12,085 nucleotides of DNA, taken from an uncultured Nocardiopsis sp. GTDB lineage: Bacteria; Actinomycetota; Actinomycetes; Streptosporangiales; Streptosporangiaceae. Of the stretch, positions 5,914-11,970 are shown piece after piece. Each line of letters begins with the position of its first letter. Within the stretch, counting starts at the first letter, position 1. Position numbers and translations under genes: made by a program. The stretch is from positions 1 to 12,085 of the forward strand of contig CALGOD010001126.1 in assembly GCA_937957845.1 (NCBI GenBank), written 5' to 3'. The notes under the pieces were generated by a model, which had not been told where the DNA came from, did not search any database, and saw nothing but the letters and a program-made list of their open reading frames with translations.

Positions 5914-7947
5914 TTGGTTCGTTCCTGGTATGAACTGCCGGAGTACGTCCGCCTCCGCCGTGTCAACGGGCTACGCCTGTCACCGGACGGCACCCGCCTG
6001 GTGGCACCCGTCAGTGGCCTCGCCCCCGACTCCACCTCCTTCCGCAGCGCCCTGTGGGAGATCGACGTCCTTCCCGAGTCCGAGGGCGGAGGCGCCCCCA
6101 GGCGCCTGACCCGCTCGGCCAAGGGCGAGGGCACCGTCGGCTTCCTCCCCGACGGTTCGGTCCTGTTCACCACCGGCCGACCCGACCCCGAGTCCAAGGA
6201 GGAGGGAACCGGGGCCGCCCTGTGGCTGCTTCCCGCCGACGGCGGCGAGGCCCGCCAGGTCGCCTCCCGGCCCGGCGGGATCGGCTCCTTCACCGTCGCC
6301 CGGGAGTCGGGCCTGGTCGCCCTGACCTCCAAGACCCTCCCGGGCAGCCAGGACGAGGAGGCCGACAAACAGGCGCGCAAGGCACGTGAGGAGGCCGGAG
6401 TCACCGCGATCCTCCACGAGACGCTGCCCGTGCGCTCCTGGGACAGTGATGTCGGTCCCGACCATCCCCGTCACTTCGTCGCCGATCCGCCCGCCGACGA
6501 CGACGCCCGTCTGGGCGAGCTGCGGGACCTGACCCCCGACGCCGGGATGGCCCTGCTGAACGCCGGCGCCGAACTGAGCCCCGACGGCGGCCTCCTGCTC
6601 ACCGAGTGGCGGGTCCCCGTCGGCAGGGGCGCCCACCGTTCCGACGTCGTCGCCATCGACACCGCCACCGGGGATCGTCGTACTCTGGCCTCCGATCCCG
6701 GCCACGACTTCGGCGGCCCGCTCGTCTCTCCGGACGGACGCCACGTCCTGCTCGTCCGCGGCTCCGAGGGCGAGTACGACGGTGAGCCCCGTGACCAGAC
6801 CGCCTGGCTCATCGACCTGGCCACCGGACAGGGACGTGACCTGCTTCCCGAGCACGAGCTGTGGCCGCGCGAACTCGCCTGGGCCGCCGACTCCGGCGCG
6901 GTCTTCCTCGTGGCCGACGAGAACGGCCGTCGTCCCGTTTTCCGGATCGATCTGGCCGGCGGGGAGGTCACCCGTATCACCGGTGACCACGGTGCCTACA
7001 GCAACATCAACCCGTCCCCCGACGGCCGGTACGTGTACGCCCTGCGTGACGCCTGGGACTCCCCGCCGGCCCCCGTGCGACTGGCAGCCGACGCCACCGA
7101 CGGCCCGCCCACCCGCCTGCGCACGCCCGGGTCGGAGCTGAGCATGCCCGGCACGCTCACCGAGATCGAGACCACCGTCGACGACGGCACACGCGTCCGC
7201 GCCTGGCTGGTGCTGCCCGAGGAGGCGTCCGCGGAGTCACCCGCCCCGCTCATGCTCTGGGTCCACGGAGGTCCCTACATGAGTTTCAACGGGTGGTCTT
7301 GGCGCTGGAACCCCTGGCTGCTCGCCGCACGGGGCTACGCCGTCCTGTTGCCGGACCCCGCCCTGTCCACCGGCTACGGGCAGGACATGCTGCGTCGGGC
7401 CTGGGGCAAGTGGGGACCGCGCACCTTCGCCGACGTCATGGCCATCACCGACGCCGCCGAGGCGCGTGAGGACATCGACGCCGAACGCACCGCCATGATG
7501 GGCGGCTCCTTCGGCGGCTACATGGCCAACTGGATCGCCGGCCACACCGACCGCTTCCGGGCCATCGTCTCCCACGCCTCCCTGTGGGGTCTGGACGCCT
7601 TCAGCGGAACCACCGACTACCCGCCGGTGTGGGAGCACGAGTTCGGCACCCCGTTGGAGCGCCCGGAGCGCTACACCCTGAACTCGCCGCACTTGCACGC
7701 GGACCACATCCGCACACCGATGCTCGTCATCCACGGTGACAAGGACTATCGGGTGCCCATCTCCGAGGGCCTGCGCCTGTGGCGCGACCTGATGCTGCAC
7801 GAGGTGGACGCCAAGTTCCTCTACTTCCCCGATGAGAATCACTGGATCCTCACGCCCGGGAACGCCCGGATCTGGTACGAGACGGTGTTCGCCTTCCTCG
7901 ACCACCATGTGCACGGCAAGGAGTGGAGCAGGCCCGAACTGCTCTGA
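5914..7947 (+). CDS. S9 family serine peptidase (prolyl oligopeptidase/acylaminoacyl peptidase type)
   Basis: The protein is a serine peptidase that trims peptides or N-blocked amino acids in the cytoplasm; the exact substrate is not readable. From the TTG at 5914 it is 677 residues long. That start is preferred because GTAGGAG (5899-5905) lies 8 nt upstream and the family's conserved opening (SWYELPEYVRLRRVNGLRLS) follows at once; an ATG at 5818 in the same frame would add an unlikely Pro/Arg-rich extension. Residues ~15-420 form a beta-propeller with repeated SPDG blades (for example RLSPDGTRLVAPV and NINPSPDGRYVYALRD). The alpha/beta hydrolase domain follows, with the oxyanion motif HGGP (451-454), nucleophile Ser532 in GGSFGGYM, Asp611 in HGDKDYRVP and His643 in DENHWI. 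The triad is complete. No signal peptide is seen. The 100-bp gap to the phosphatase gene contains a strong hairpin. Confidence 0.94.
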   Translation: MVRSWYELPEYVRLRRVNGLRLSPDGTRLVAPVSGLAPDSTSFRSALWEIDVLPESEGGGAPRRLTRSAKGEGTVGFLPDGSVLFTTGRPDPESKEEGTGAALWLLPADGGEARQVASRPGGIGSFTVARESGLVALTSKTLPGSQDEEADKQARKAREEAGVTAILHETLPVRSWDSDVGPDHPRHFVADPPADDDARLGELRDLTPDAGMALLNAGAELSPDGGLLLTEWRVPVGRGAHRSDVVAIDTATGDRRTLASDPGHDFGGPLVSPDGRHVLLVRGSEGEYDGEPRDQTAWLIDLATGQGRDLLPEHELWPRELAWAADSGAVFLVADENGRRPVFRIDLAGGEVTRITGDHGAYSNINPSPDGRYVYALRDAWDSPPAPVRLAADATDGPPTRLRTPGSELSMPGTLTEIETTVDDGTRVRAWLVLPEEASAESPAPLMLWVHGGPYMSFNGWSWRWNPWLLAARGYAVLLPDPALSTGYGQDMLRRAWGKWGPRTFADVMAITDAAEAREDIDAERTAMMGGSFGGYMANWIAGHTDRFRAIVSHASLWGLDAFSGTTDYPPVWEHEFGTPLERPERYTLNSPHLHADHIRTPMLVIHGDKDYRVPISEGLRLWRDLMLHEVDAKFLYFPDENHWILTPGNARIWYETVFAFLDHHVHGKEWSRPELL

Positions 7948-7958
7948 TCGGCCCGATC

Positions 7959-7989
7959 CCGGCCGGGTGTCACCGCGGTGCCCGGCCGG
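7959..7989 (+). terminator. Hairpin between the peptidase and phosphatase genes
   Basis: CCGGCCGGG (7959-7967) and CCCGGCCGG (7981-7989) pair perfectly over 9 bp. A nested CACCGCGGTG palindrome (7971-7980) sits in the loop. It starts 11 nt after the peptidase stop and ends 58 nt before the phosphatase start, so it may terminate or attenuate read-through. Confidence 0.6.
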
Positions 7990-8047
7990 ACCCACGTCCG
8001 GGAGCCGATTCCGTGCACCAGACCATCCACGACCGGGAGGACATCCT

Positions 8048-8860
8048 TTGGGCACCACCGACGCCGTATCCGAACGGGAGAGCCTGCGCGACCTGGCCGT
8101 CGCCGTGGCCGCGGAGGCGGGCGAACTCGCCGCGCGGGGGCAGGCGGGCATCACCGTTCTCGACACCAAGTCCAGCCCCACCGACGTCGTCACGGAGATG
8201 GACAGGGCCACCGAGGACCTCATCCGCACCCGTCTGCTCGCCGCGCGTCCCGACGACGCGATCCTGGGGGAGGAGGGTGACGACGAGGAGGGCACCAGCG
8301 GGGTGCGCTGGGTCGTCGACCCCATCGACGGCACCGTCAACTACCTCTACGGCCAGCCCGACTGGGGCGTGTGCATCGCCGCGGAGGTGGACGGTGTGGT
8401 CGTCGCGTCCGCCGTGAACGTCCCCGGGCGGGGCCGGATGTACGAGGCGGTGCTCGGCGGAGGCGCGCGCCGCGACGGCCACGTGCTCCAGGCGCCACCG
8501 GCCGTGCCGCTGGAACGGGCCCTGGTCGCCACCGGCTTCGGCTATTCCTCCCAGCGCCGTCTCCGGCAGGCCCGGGTCCTCCAAGGGGTGATCCCGTACG
8601 TCCGGGACATTCGGCGGGGCGGCTCCGCGGCCCTGGACCTGGTCGGACTGGCGGAGGGTCACTACAACGCCTACTACGAACGGGGTCTCAACATCTGGGA
8701 CTGGGCCGCTCCCAGCCTGGTCGCGCAGGAGGCGGGCGTACGCGTGGCGGGCGCGCGCGGCGGACCGCCCAGCGAGGACCTGGTCATCGCGGGCCCCCCG
8801 GGGCTCTACGAGGCGCTGGACGACCTCCTCGCCCCGCTGGGAGCCGACACCGACGGATGA
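8048..8860 (+). CDS. Inositol monophosphatase family phosphatase
   Basis: This is a Mg2+-dependent phosphatase acting on inositol-1-phosphate or related small phosphate esters. The 270-residue protein starts at TTG 8048: GGGAGG (8035-8040) is 7 nt upstream, and there is no ATG or GTG near the start of the homology. Motif 1 is WVVDPIDGTVNY, with metal ligands Asp91 and Asp94. The upstream Glu75/Glu76 in LGEEGD supplies another ligand, and motif 2 is IWDWAAPSLVAQEAG with Asp218. TKSSPTDVVTEMD (about 40-52) is the family's N-terminal substrate-loop region. All expected catalytic residues are present and the length is typical. It could be a SuhB-like enzyme or a histidinol/fructose phosphatase of the same fold; sequence alone does not separate these. 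From memory, a homologue lies between hemH and cutR in Streptomyces. A perfect long hairpin ends the gene. Confidence 0.93.
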   Translation: MGTTDAVSERESLRDLAVAVAAEAGELAARGQAGITVLDTKSSPTDVVTEMDRATEDLIRTRLLAARPDDAILGEEGDDEEGTSGVRWVVDPIDGTVNYLYGQPDWGVCIAAEVDGVVVASAVNVPGRGRMYEAVLGGGARRDGHVLQAPPAVPLERALVATGFGYSSQRRLRQARVLQGVIPYVRDIRRGGSAALDLVGLAEGHYNAYYERGLNIWDWAAPSLVAQEAGVRVAGARGGPPSEDLVIAGPPGLYEALDDLLAPLGADTDG

Positions 8861-8900
8861 GAGGGGCGATGGCCCTACCGCGCGGCCCGGGCCACACAGA

Positions 8901-8935
8901 GGGCGGGGCGTGGAGCCGTGCTCCACGCCCCGCCC
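8901..8935 (+). terminator. Perfect 16-bp hairpin terminator after the phosphatase gene
   Basis: Arms 8901-8916 and 8920-8935 are fully complementary over 16 bp, almost all G-C, with a 3-nt CGT loop. The hairpin lies 40 bp after the stop codon. It has no T-tract; such stems are common actinobacterial terminators. Confidence 0.8.
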
Positions 8936-8985
8936 CGGGGGAACGATCGGGTGGTGTTCTCCTCGAGTCTTTCGCCGCACTCGAC

Positions 8986-9012
8986 TTCCGCACGGGTACC
9001 CGGAGTGCGGGA
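8986..9012. repeat. Hairpin with nested palindrome, downstream of the 54-aa gene
   Basis: TTCCGCAC (8986-8993) pairs with GTGCGGGA (9005-9012) over 8 bp including one G-T. Inside lies the 10-bp palindrome CGGGTACCCG (8993-9002). It is 118 bp past the stop of the minus-strand small gene and could be its terminator, or a second barrier after the phosphatase gene. The rest of 8861-9129 shows nothing I can identify. Confidence 0.35.
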
Positions 9013-9129
9013 ACCCTCGACGTCCACGGCGCGACGGCTCGTTCCTCGCAGTCGCACCTGCGGCGCCTCCGGAACCCCTGGGCGTTCTCGCCGCTTTCGG
9101 GGGCTCAGGAAGGACTTCGAGGACAGGCC

Positions 9130-9294
9130 CTAGGCGTAGGTGTCGACGCCGTTACGGGCCGCGATGCGGTAGAGGTCCTCCAACTCCGACGCGTGCGTGT
9201 CGGCGAGGAAGTCGTCTCCAGCCGCTCTGGCAGCTTGGAGCGATCGGTGGGTCTCGTTGATACGGCCCTTGATCTCCGCGTGGAACTCGCCCAT
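9130..9294 (-). CDS. Small conserved-looking hypothetical protein (54 aa)
   Basis: I do not recognise a named family. The product is MGEFHAEIKG followed by RINETHRSLQAARAAGDD and a C-terminal SELEDLYRIAARNGVDTYA. It has no cysteine, no membrane segment and no signal peptide. It looks like two amphipathic helices joined by a GDD turn, a helical-hairpin shape. The start at 9294 is well supported because GAAAGAGGTG lies just upstream on the minus strand, an excellent Shine-Dalgarno. The frame extends to an ATG-type start at 9402, but that extension is less protein-like. It is transcribed away from cutR, sharing the 687-bp intergenic region. The periodic pattern of charged and hydrophobic residues and the strong ribosome binding site argue that it is real. 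A role linked to the neighbouring two-component system is only a guess from position. Confidence 0.72.
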   Translation of the reverse strand: MGEFHAEIKGRINETHRSLQAARAAGDDFLADTHASELEDLYRIAARNGVDTYA

Positions 9295-9660
9295 TGCACC
9301 TCTTTCAGGGGTAGTCACCGGGGCACGACCGTGTCCCGGTGCGAGTCGCTCAGCGCACGCCGAAGCGTCCGCACGATCGAAGTAGTCACATCCCCGTGAC
9401 ATGCGTGCCCGTCGCGGTCCGGCGGAAGGCCGGTGTCCACGCGCGCGCTTTCTATCTCTACCGCACCGTGTTGAGGCTCAAACCACCAATTCCGCATGAT
9501 TTTTCCGTGTCCTGCCGGGTAACCGGGGTCGGCCCTGGTCGTGGGCCTCGGGAAGAGGGCCCACCACGGGATTCGTGGCACCGTGAGCCATGCCGACCGC
9601 TCCGGCCGAACCAAGGGAGGGTCAAGGGTGGTGCAGGACACACTCTCAGAAGAAGGCCCA

Positions 9661-9703
9661 CGCTTACTTGTTTCTTATTCTTGATGTGTCAGATTTGAGA
9701 TGT
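9661..9703. promoter_or_regulatory. AT-rich patch, probable promoter area for cutRS
   Basis: This stretch contains TTACTTG, TTTCTTATTC, TTGATG and AGATTTGAGATG, strikingly AT-rich against its surroundings. TATTCT (9676-9681) fits a TAnnnT -10 and TTGATG (9681-9686) resembles a -35, but neither has a well-spaced partner. A promoter here would place both long hairpins in the cutR transcript leader. Confidence 0.35.
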
Positions 9704-9715
9704 GCGGGGTTAGGT

Positions 9716-9748
9716 CGCTGCCGGCGGTTGGGGGATTCGCCGGCAGCG
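9716..9748 (+). repeat. Leader hairpin copy 1 (G-rich loop)
   Basis: CGCTGCCGGCG (9716-9726) and CGCCGGCAGCG (9738-9748) form a perfect 11-bp stem around the 11-nt loop GTTGGGGGATT. TCCCC at 9751-9755, just downstream, can pair with loop bases GGGGA (9731-9735). Nearly the same element recurs 192 bp further on, next to cutR. Confidence 0.75.
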
Positions 9749-9823
9749 CCTCCCCGTGCGCCAGGGGAGCCGTGGAGCTCCCGGCCCAGCGCCCGTACCG
9801 GTGCGGGGAGAGGAGAGCGGTCC

Positions 9824-9835
9824 GTTTCGCGAAAC
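9824..9835. promoter_or_regulatory. 12-bp perfect palindrome, candidate operator
   Basis: GTTTCGCGAAAC is self-complementary and flanked by near-symmetric CGGT (9818-9821) and ACCG (9837-9840). It is centred about 150 bp upstream of the cutR start, between the two long hairpins. Such a site suits a symmetric dimeric regulator rather than an OmpR-type protein. The regulator is unknown. Confidence 0.4.
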
Positions 9836-9848
9836 CACCGCGACGGGT

Positions 9849-9864
9849 TTACCGTCTCCTTACC
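9849..9864 (+). promoter_or_regulatory. 11-bp-phased TTACC direct repeat, candidate OmpR-family (CutR) site
   Basis: TTACC occurs at 9849-9853 and again at 9860-9864, exactly one helical turn apart. OmpR/PhoB-family winged-helix regulators characteristically bind tandem direct repeats with 11-bp phasing. The site is 118-133 bp upstream of cutR, so autoregulation is a natural hypothesis. That CutR binds here is inference. Confidence 0.4.
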
Positions 9865-9905
9865 CCGGCTGTGAGAGAACGGATGACGCGGCCGGGACCA
9901 AGAAC

Positions 9906-9943
9906 GCCGCTGCCGGTGTGTTGGGGGATGCGCCGGCAGCGGC
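9906..9943 (+). repeat. Leader hairpin copy 2 (G-rich loop)
   Basis: Arms 9906-9918 and 9931-9943 pair over 13 bp with one T-G wobble (T9917/G9932), around the 12-nt loop TGTTGGGGGATG. The following C-rich and pyrimidine-rich run (9943-9955) includes CCCCC, which can pair with loop bases GGGGG (9923-9927). It ends 38 nt before the cutR start codon. Stem and loop both match copy 1 closely. Confidence 0.75.
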
Positions 9944-9981
9944 CCCCTTTCCCTCTCGGACCGACGCTGTAGAAGGACAAC

Positions 9982-10635
9982 GTGCGCGTACTCGTGGTCG
10001 AAGACGAACGGGTCCTGGCCGACGCCGTGGCGGTCGGGCTGAGGCGCGAGGCGATGGCCGTGGACGTGGTCTACGACGGCGACACCGCGCTGGAGCACAC
10101 CATGATCAACGACTACGACGTGATCGTGCTCGACCGCGACCTGCCCGGTGTCCACGGCGACGACGTCGCCCGCTCTCTGGTCCAGGAGAACTACAACGGC
10201 CGGATCCTGATGCTCACCGCCTCCGGTGGTGTCCAGGACAAGGTCGAGGGTCTGACCATCGGCGCGGACGACTACCTGGCCAAACCCTTCGCCTTCGCCG
10301 AACTCATCGCCCGGATACGTGCCCTGGGCCGCCGCTCGGCGCCCCCACTGCCCCCTGTCCTGGAGCGACACGGCATCACCCTGGACCCGGCCAACCACCG
10401 TGTGCACCGTGACGGCAGGGAGGTCTCCCTCACGCCGAAGGAGTTCGCCGTCCTGCAGGTGCTCATGCGCGCGCAGGGGACCGTGGTCAGCGCCGAGGGA
10501 CTGCTGGAGAAGGCCTGGGACGAGAACGCCGACCCCTTCACCAACGTCGTCCGCGTCACCGTCATGACCCTGCGCAAGAAGCTCGGCGAGCCGCCGGTCA
10601 TCCACACCGTCCCCGGGGCGGGGTACCGGCTGTGA
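9982..10635 (+). CDS. cutR: OmpR-family response regulator, CutR-like
   Basis: A 217-residue transcription factor starting at GTG 9982, with AGAAGGA (9971-9977) as a well-placed ribosome binding site. The receiver domain (1-~118) begins MRVLVVEDERVLADAVAVGL and has the acidic pair Glu7/Asp8, phospho-acceptor Asp51 in DVIVLDRDLPG, Thr79 in LMLTASGG and Lys101 in DDYLAKPFAF. The winged-helix DNA-binding domain (~125-217) contains LTPKEFAVLQVLM and the ending VIHTVPGAGYRL. All phosphorylation-site residues are intact. It overlaps the kinase gene by four bases. Naming as CutR rests on overall resemblance and on the hemH - phosphatase - cutRS gene order remembered from Streptomyces, where CutRS affects antibiotic production and secretion/envelope stress. 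An equally close unnamed OmpR regulator cannot be excluded. Confidence 0.87.
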   Translation: MRVLVVEDERVLADAVAVGLRREAMAVDVVYDGDTALEHTMINDYDVIVLDRDLPGVHGDDVARSLVQENYNGRILMLTASGGVQDKVEGLTIGADDYLAKPFAFAELIARIRALGRRSAPPLPPVLERHGITLDPANHRVHRDGREVSLTPKEFAVLQVLMRAQGTVVSAEGLLEKAWDENADPFTNVVRVTVMTLRKKLGEPPVIHTVPGAGYRL

Positions 10636-11852
10636 GCCACGGGGAACGGCCGGAACCGGGACGGGTGGATCCCGGCCGCCCCGGCGACACCGGCACATGG
10701 CGACGCCTGAACGCCCCGGTGCCCGGGAAGGGCGAGCGATCCGCGGACCAGGTCCGCCGCTTCACCGACAACCTCAGTCTGCGCGCGCGACTCACCCTGA
10801 TCTACGGGATGTTGTTCTTCGCGGCCGGGTCGGTGCTGGTCCTGGTCAACTACCTGATCGTGGCACTCCTGCTCAACGCTCTTCTGGACGAGGAGAGCGT
10901 CTCGGAGCTGATCACCCACCGCTACCTCATCGAAGAGGTGCTCACCCACGTCACCCGGTTCTCGCTGCTCGCGTTGTTCCTGGTGGGCCTGTTGGCGGTC
11001 GCTCTGGGCTACGCCGTGGCGGGACGTGCGCTGTCCCCGTTGCAGAAGATCACCCGTATCGCGCGCCATCTGTCGGAGCGCTCCTTGCACGAGCGCATCG
11101 CCCTGTCCGGCCCCGACGACGAGATCCGCGAACTCGCCGACACCTTCGACGGCATGCTGGAGCGTCTGGACCGGGCCTTCGACGGTCAACGGCGCTTCGT
11201 CGCCAACGCCTCCCACGAACTGCGCACCCCGTTGGCGATCAACCGCACCCTGTTGGAGGTGGCGCTCAGCGCCCCGGACGTCTCCTCCGACCTCAAGACC
11301 GTCGGGCAGACCCTGCTGGAGACCAACGCCCGTCACGAACGCCTCATCGACGGCCTGCTCTTCCTCGCCAAGAGCGACCGGGAACTGGAGGTCCGGACCC
11401 GGGTCGACCTGGGGGAGGTGGCCGGTACGGTGCTCAGCCAGATGGACAAGGAGTTGTCGGAGTCCGGTCTGCGCCTGAACCAGGACCTGAGGCCCGCTCC
11501 CGTGGTCGGTGATCCCGTGCTGCTGGAACGCCTGGTGGGGAACCTGGTGGAGAACGCCCTCAAGTACAACGTCGACCAGGGCGAGATCACCGTCCGCAGC
11601 GGCATGTACGAGGGCATGCCCGCCGTGCAGGTGGAGAACTCCGGTAAGGTCATCCCCGCCTACGAGATCGAGGGCCTCTTCGAACCCTTCCGCCGCGGCT
11701 CCGGGGACCGGGTCGGTTCCGGTCGCAGCGCGGGGTTGGGACTGTCCATCGTTCGCTCGGTGGTACGCGCCCATGAGGGTATGGTGACCGCCTGGCCGCG
11801 TGCCGCGGGCGGGCTCGTCGTCACGGTCTGTCTGCCCGTTCCGCGCGGGTGA
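10632..11852 (+). CDS. cutS: Sensor histidine kinase, CutS-like
   Basis: The 406-residue membrane kinase is the partner of the upstream regulator. Its GTG (10632) overlaps the cutR stop as GTGA, so translation is probably coupled; the ribosome binding site is weak. Residues 1-50 are a Pro/Arg/Gly-rich cytoplasmic stretch. TM1 spans about 54-81 and TM2 about 111-131, leaving only ~29 extracytoplasmic residues. A HAMP segment follows (~132-184). The H-box is SHELRTPL with phospho-acceptor His195, the N-box LVGNLVENALKYN (~301-313), then a degenerate G1 region (VENSGKVIPAYEIEGLFEPF) and the G2 box AGLGLSIVRSVVRAHEG (~367-383). The only cysteine is Cys400 near the C-terminus. The catalytic parts look intact. 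A later start would shorten the N-terminal extension without touching any domain. Confidence 0.88.
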   Translation: MSHGERPEPGRVDPGRPGDTGTWRRLNAPVPGKGERSADQVRRFTDNLSLRARLTLIYGMLFFAAGSVLVLVNYLIVALLLNALLDEESVSELITHRYLIEEVLTHVTRFSLLALFLVGLLAVALGYAVAGRALSPLQKITRIARHLSERSLHERIALSGPDDEIRELADTFDGMLERLDRAFDGQRRFVANASHELRTPLAINRTLLEVALSAPDVSSDLKTVGQTLLETNARHERLIDGLLFLAKSDRELEVRTRVDLGEVAGTVLSQMDKELSESGLRLNQDLRPAPVVGDPVLLERLVGNLVENALKYNVDQGEITVRSGMYEGMPAVQVENSGKVIPAYEIEGLFEPFRRGSGDRVGSGRSAGLGLSIVRSVVRAHEGMVTAWPRAAGGLVVTVCLPVPRG

Positions 11853-11883
11853 TCTCCGGCCTCACGGGGCCAAGCTGCGTTCG

Positions 11884-11940
11884 ACCACGCTTCGTGGTAT
11901 CTATACGTGTCCGAAGACACGTCCACCCGTGTCACGGGTG
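11884..11940 (+). terminator. Three tandem hairpins after cutS
   Basis: Three perfect stems follow one another: ACCACG/CGTGGT (11884-11889 with 11893-11898), ACGTGTC/GACACGT (11905-11911 with 11916-11922, loop CGAA) and CACCCG/CGGGTG (11924-11929 with 11935-11940). They begin 32 bp after the cutS stop. The first is followed by ATCTAT. Together they probably end the cutRS transcript. Confidence 0.6.
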
Positions 11941-11970
11941 CCGGTCTCGGGTGGGTATGCTTCCCCCGGC

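Larger units (their letters stand above)
9295..9981. other. 687-bp intergenic region between the 54-aa gene and cutR
   Basis: No credible gene is seen: the open frames here (for example 9590-9874 on the plus strand) lack codon bias and homology. The region includes a weak leftward promoter candidate (TTGAGC, 15 nt, TAGAGA on the minus strand near 9450-9476), a 7-bp hairpin GTGGGCC/GGCCCAC (9541-9547 with 9558-9564), and an unusually AT-rich stretch at 9661-9703. It then holds two matching long hairpins (9716-9748 and 9906-9943), a small hairpin GGGAGC/GCTCCC (9765-9782), a 12-bp palindrome (9824-9835) and an 11-bp-phased direct repeat (9849-9864). Its length and density of symmetric elements suggest complex control of cutRS. 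Confidence 0.7.

Noticed and set aside
9727..9737. CsrA/RsmA-type GGA-in-loop binding site
   Set aside because: The loop does contain GGGGGA, but CsrA-family proteins are not typical of Actinobacteria and none is visible here.
9590..9874. 94-codon plus-strand frame upstream of cutR
   Set aside because: No ribosome binding site, no homology, and it runs through the first hairpin; judged non-coding.
9716..9943. 6C RNA (actinobacterial RNA with two C-rich-loop hairpins) on the minus strand
   Set aside because: The minus-strand loops have five C's and the hairpins are about 190 nt apart. 6C RNAs have two closely spaced hairpins with six or more C's, so this is not a standard 6C element.
9716..9981. 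ydaO (c-di-AMP) riboswitch before cutR
   Set aside because: I could not match its conserved core to this leader, and the element normally precedes cell-wall hydrolase or resuscitation genes.
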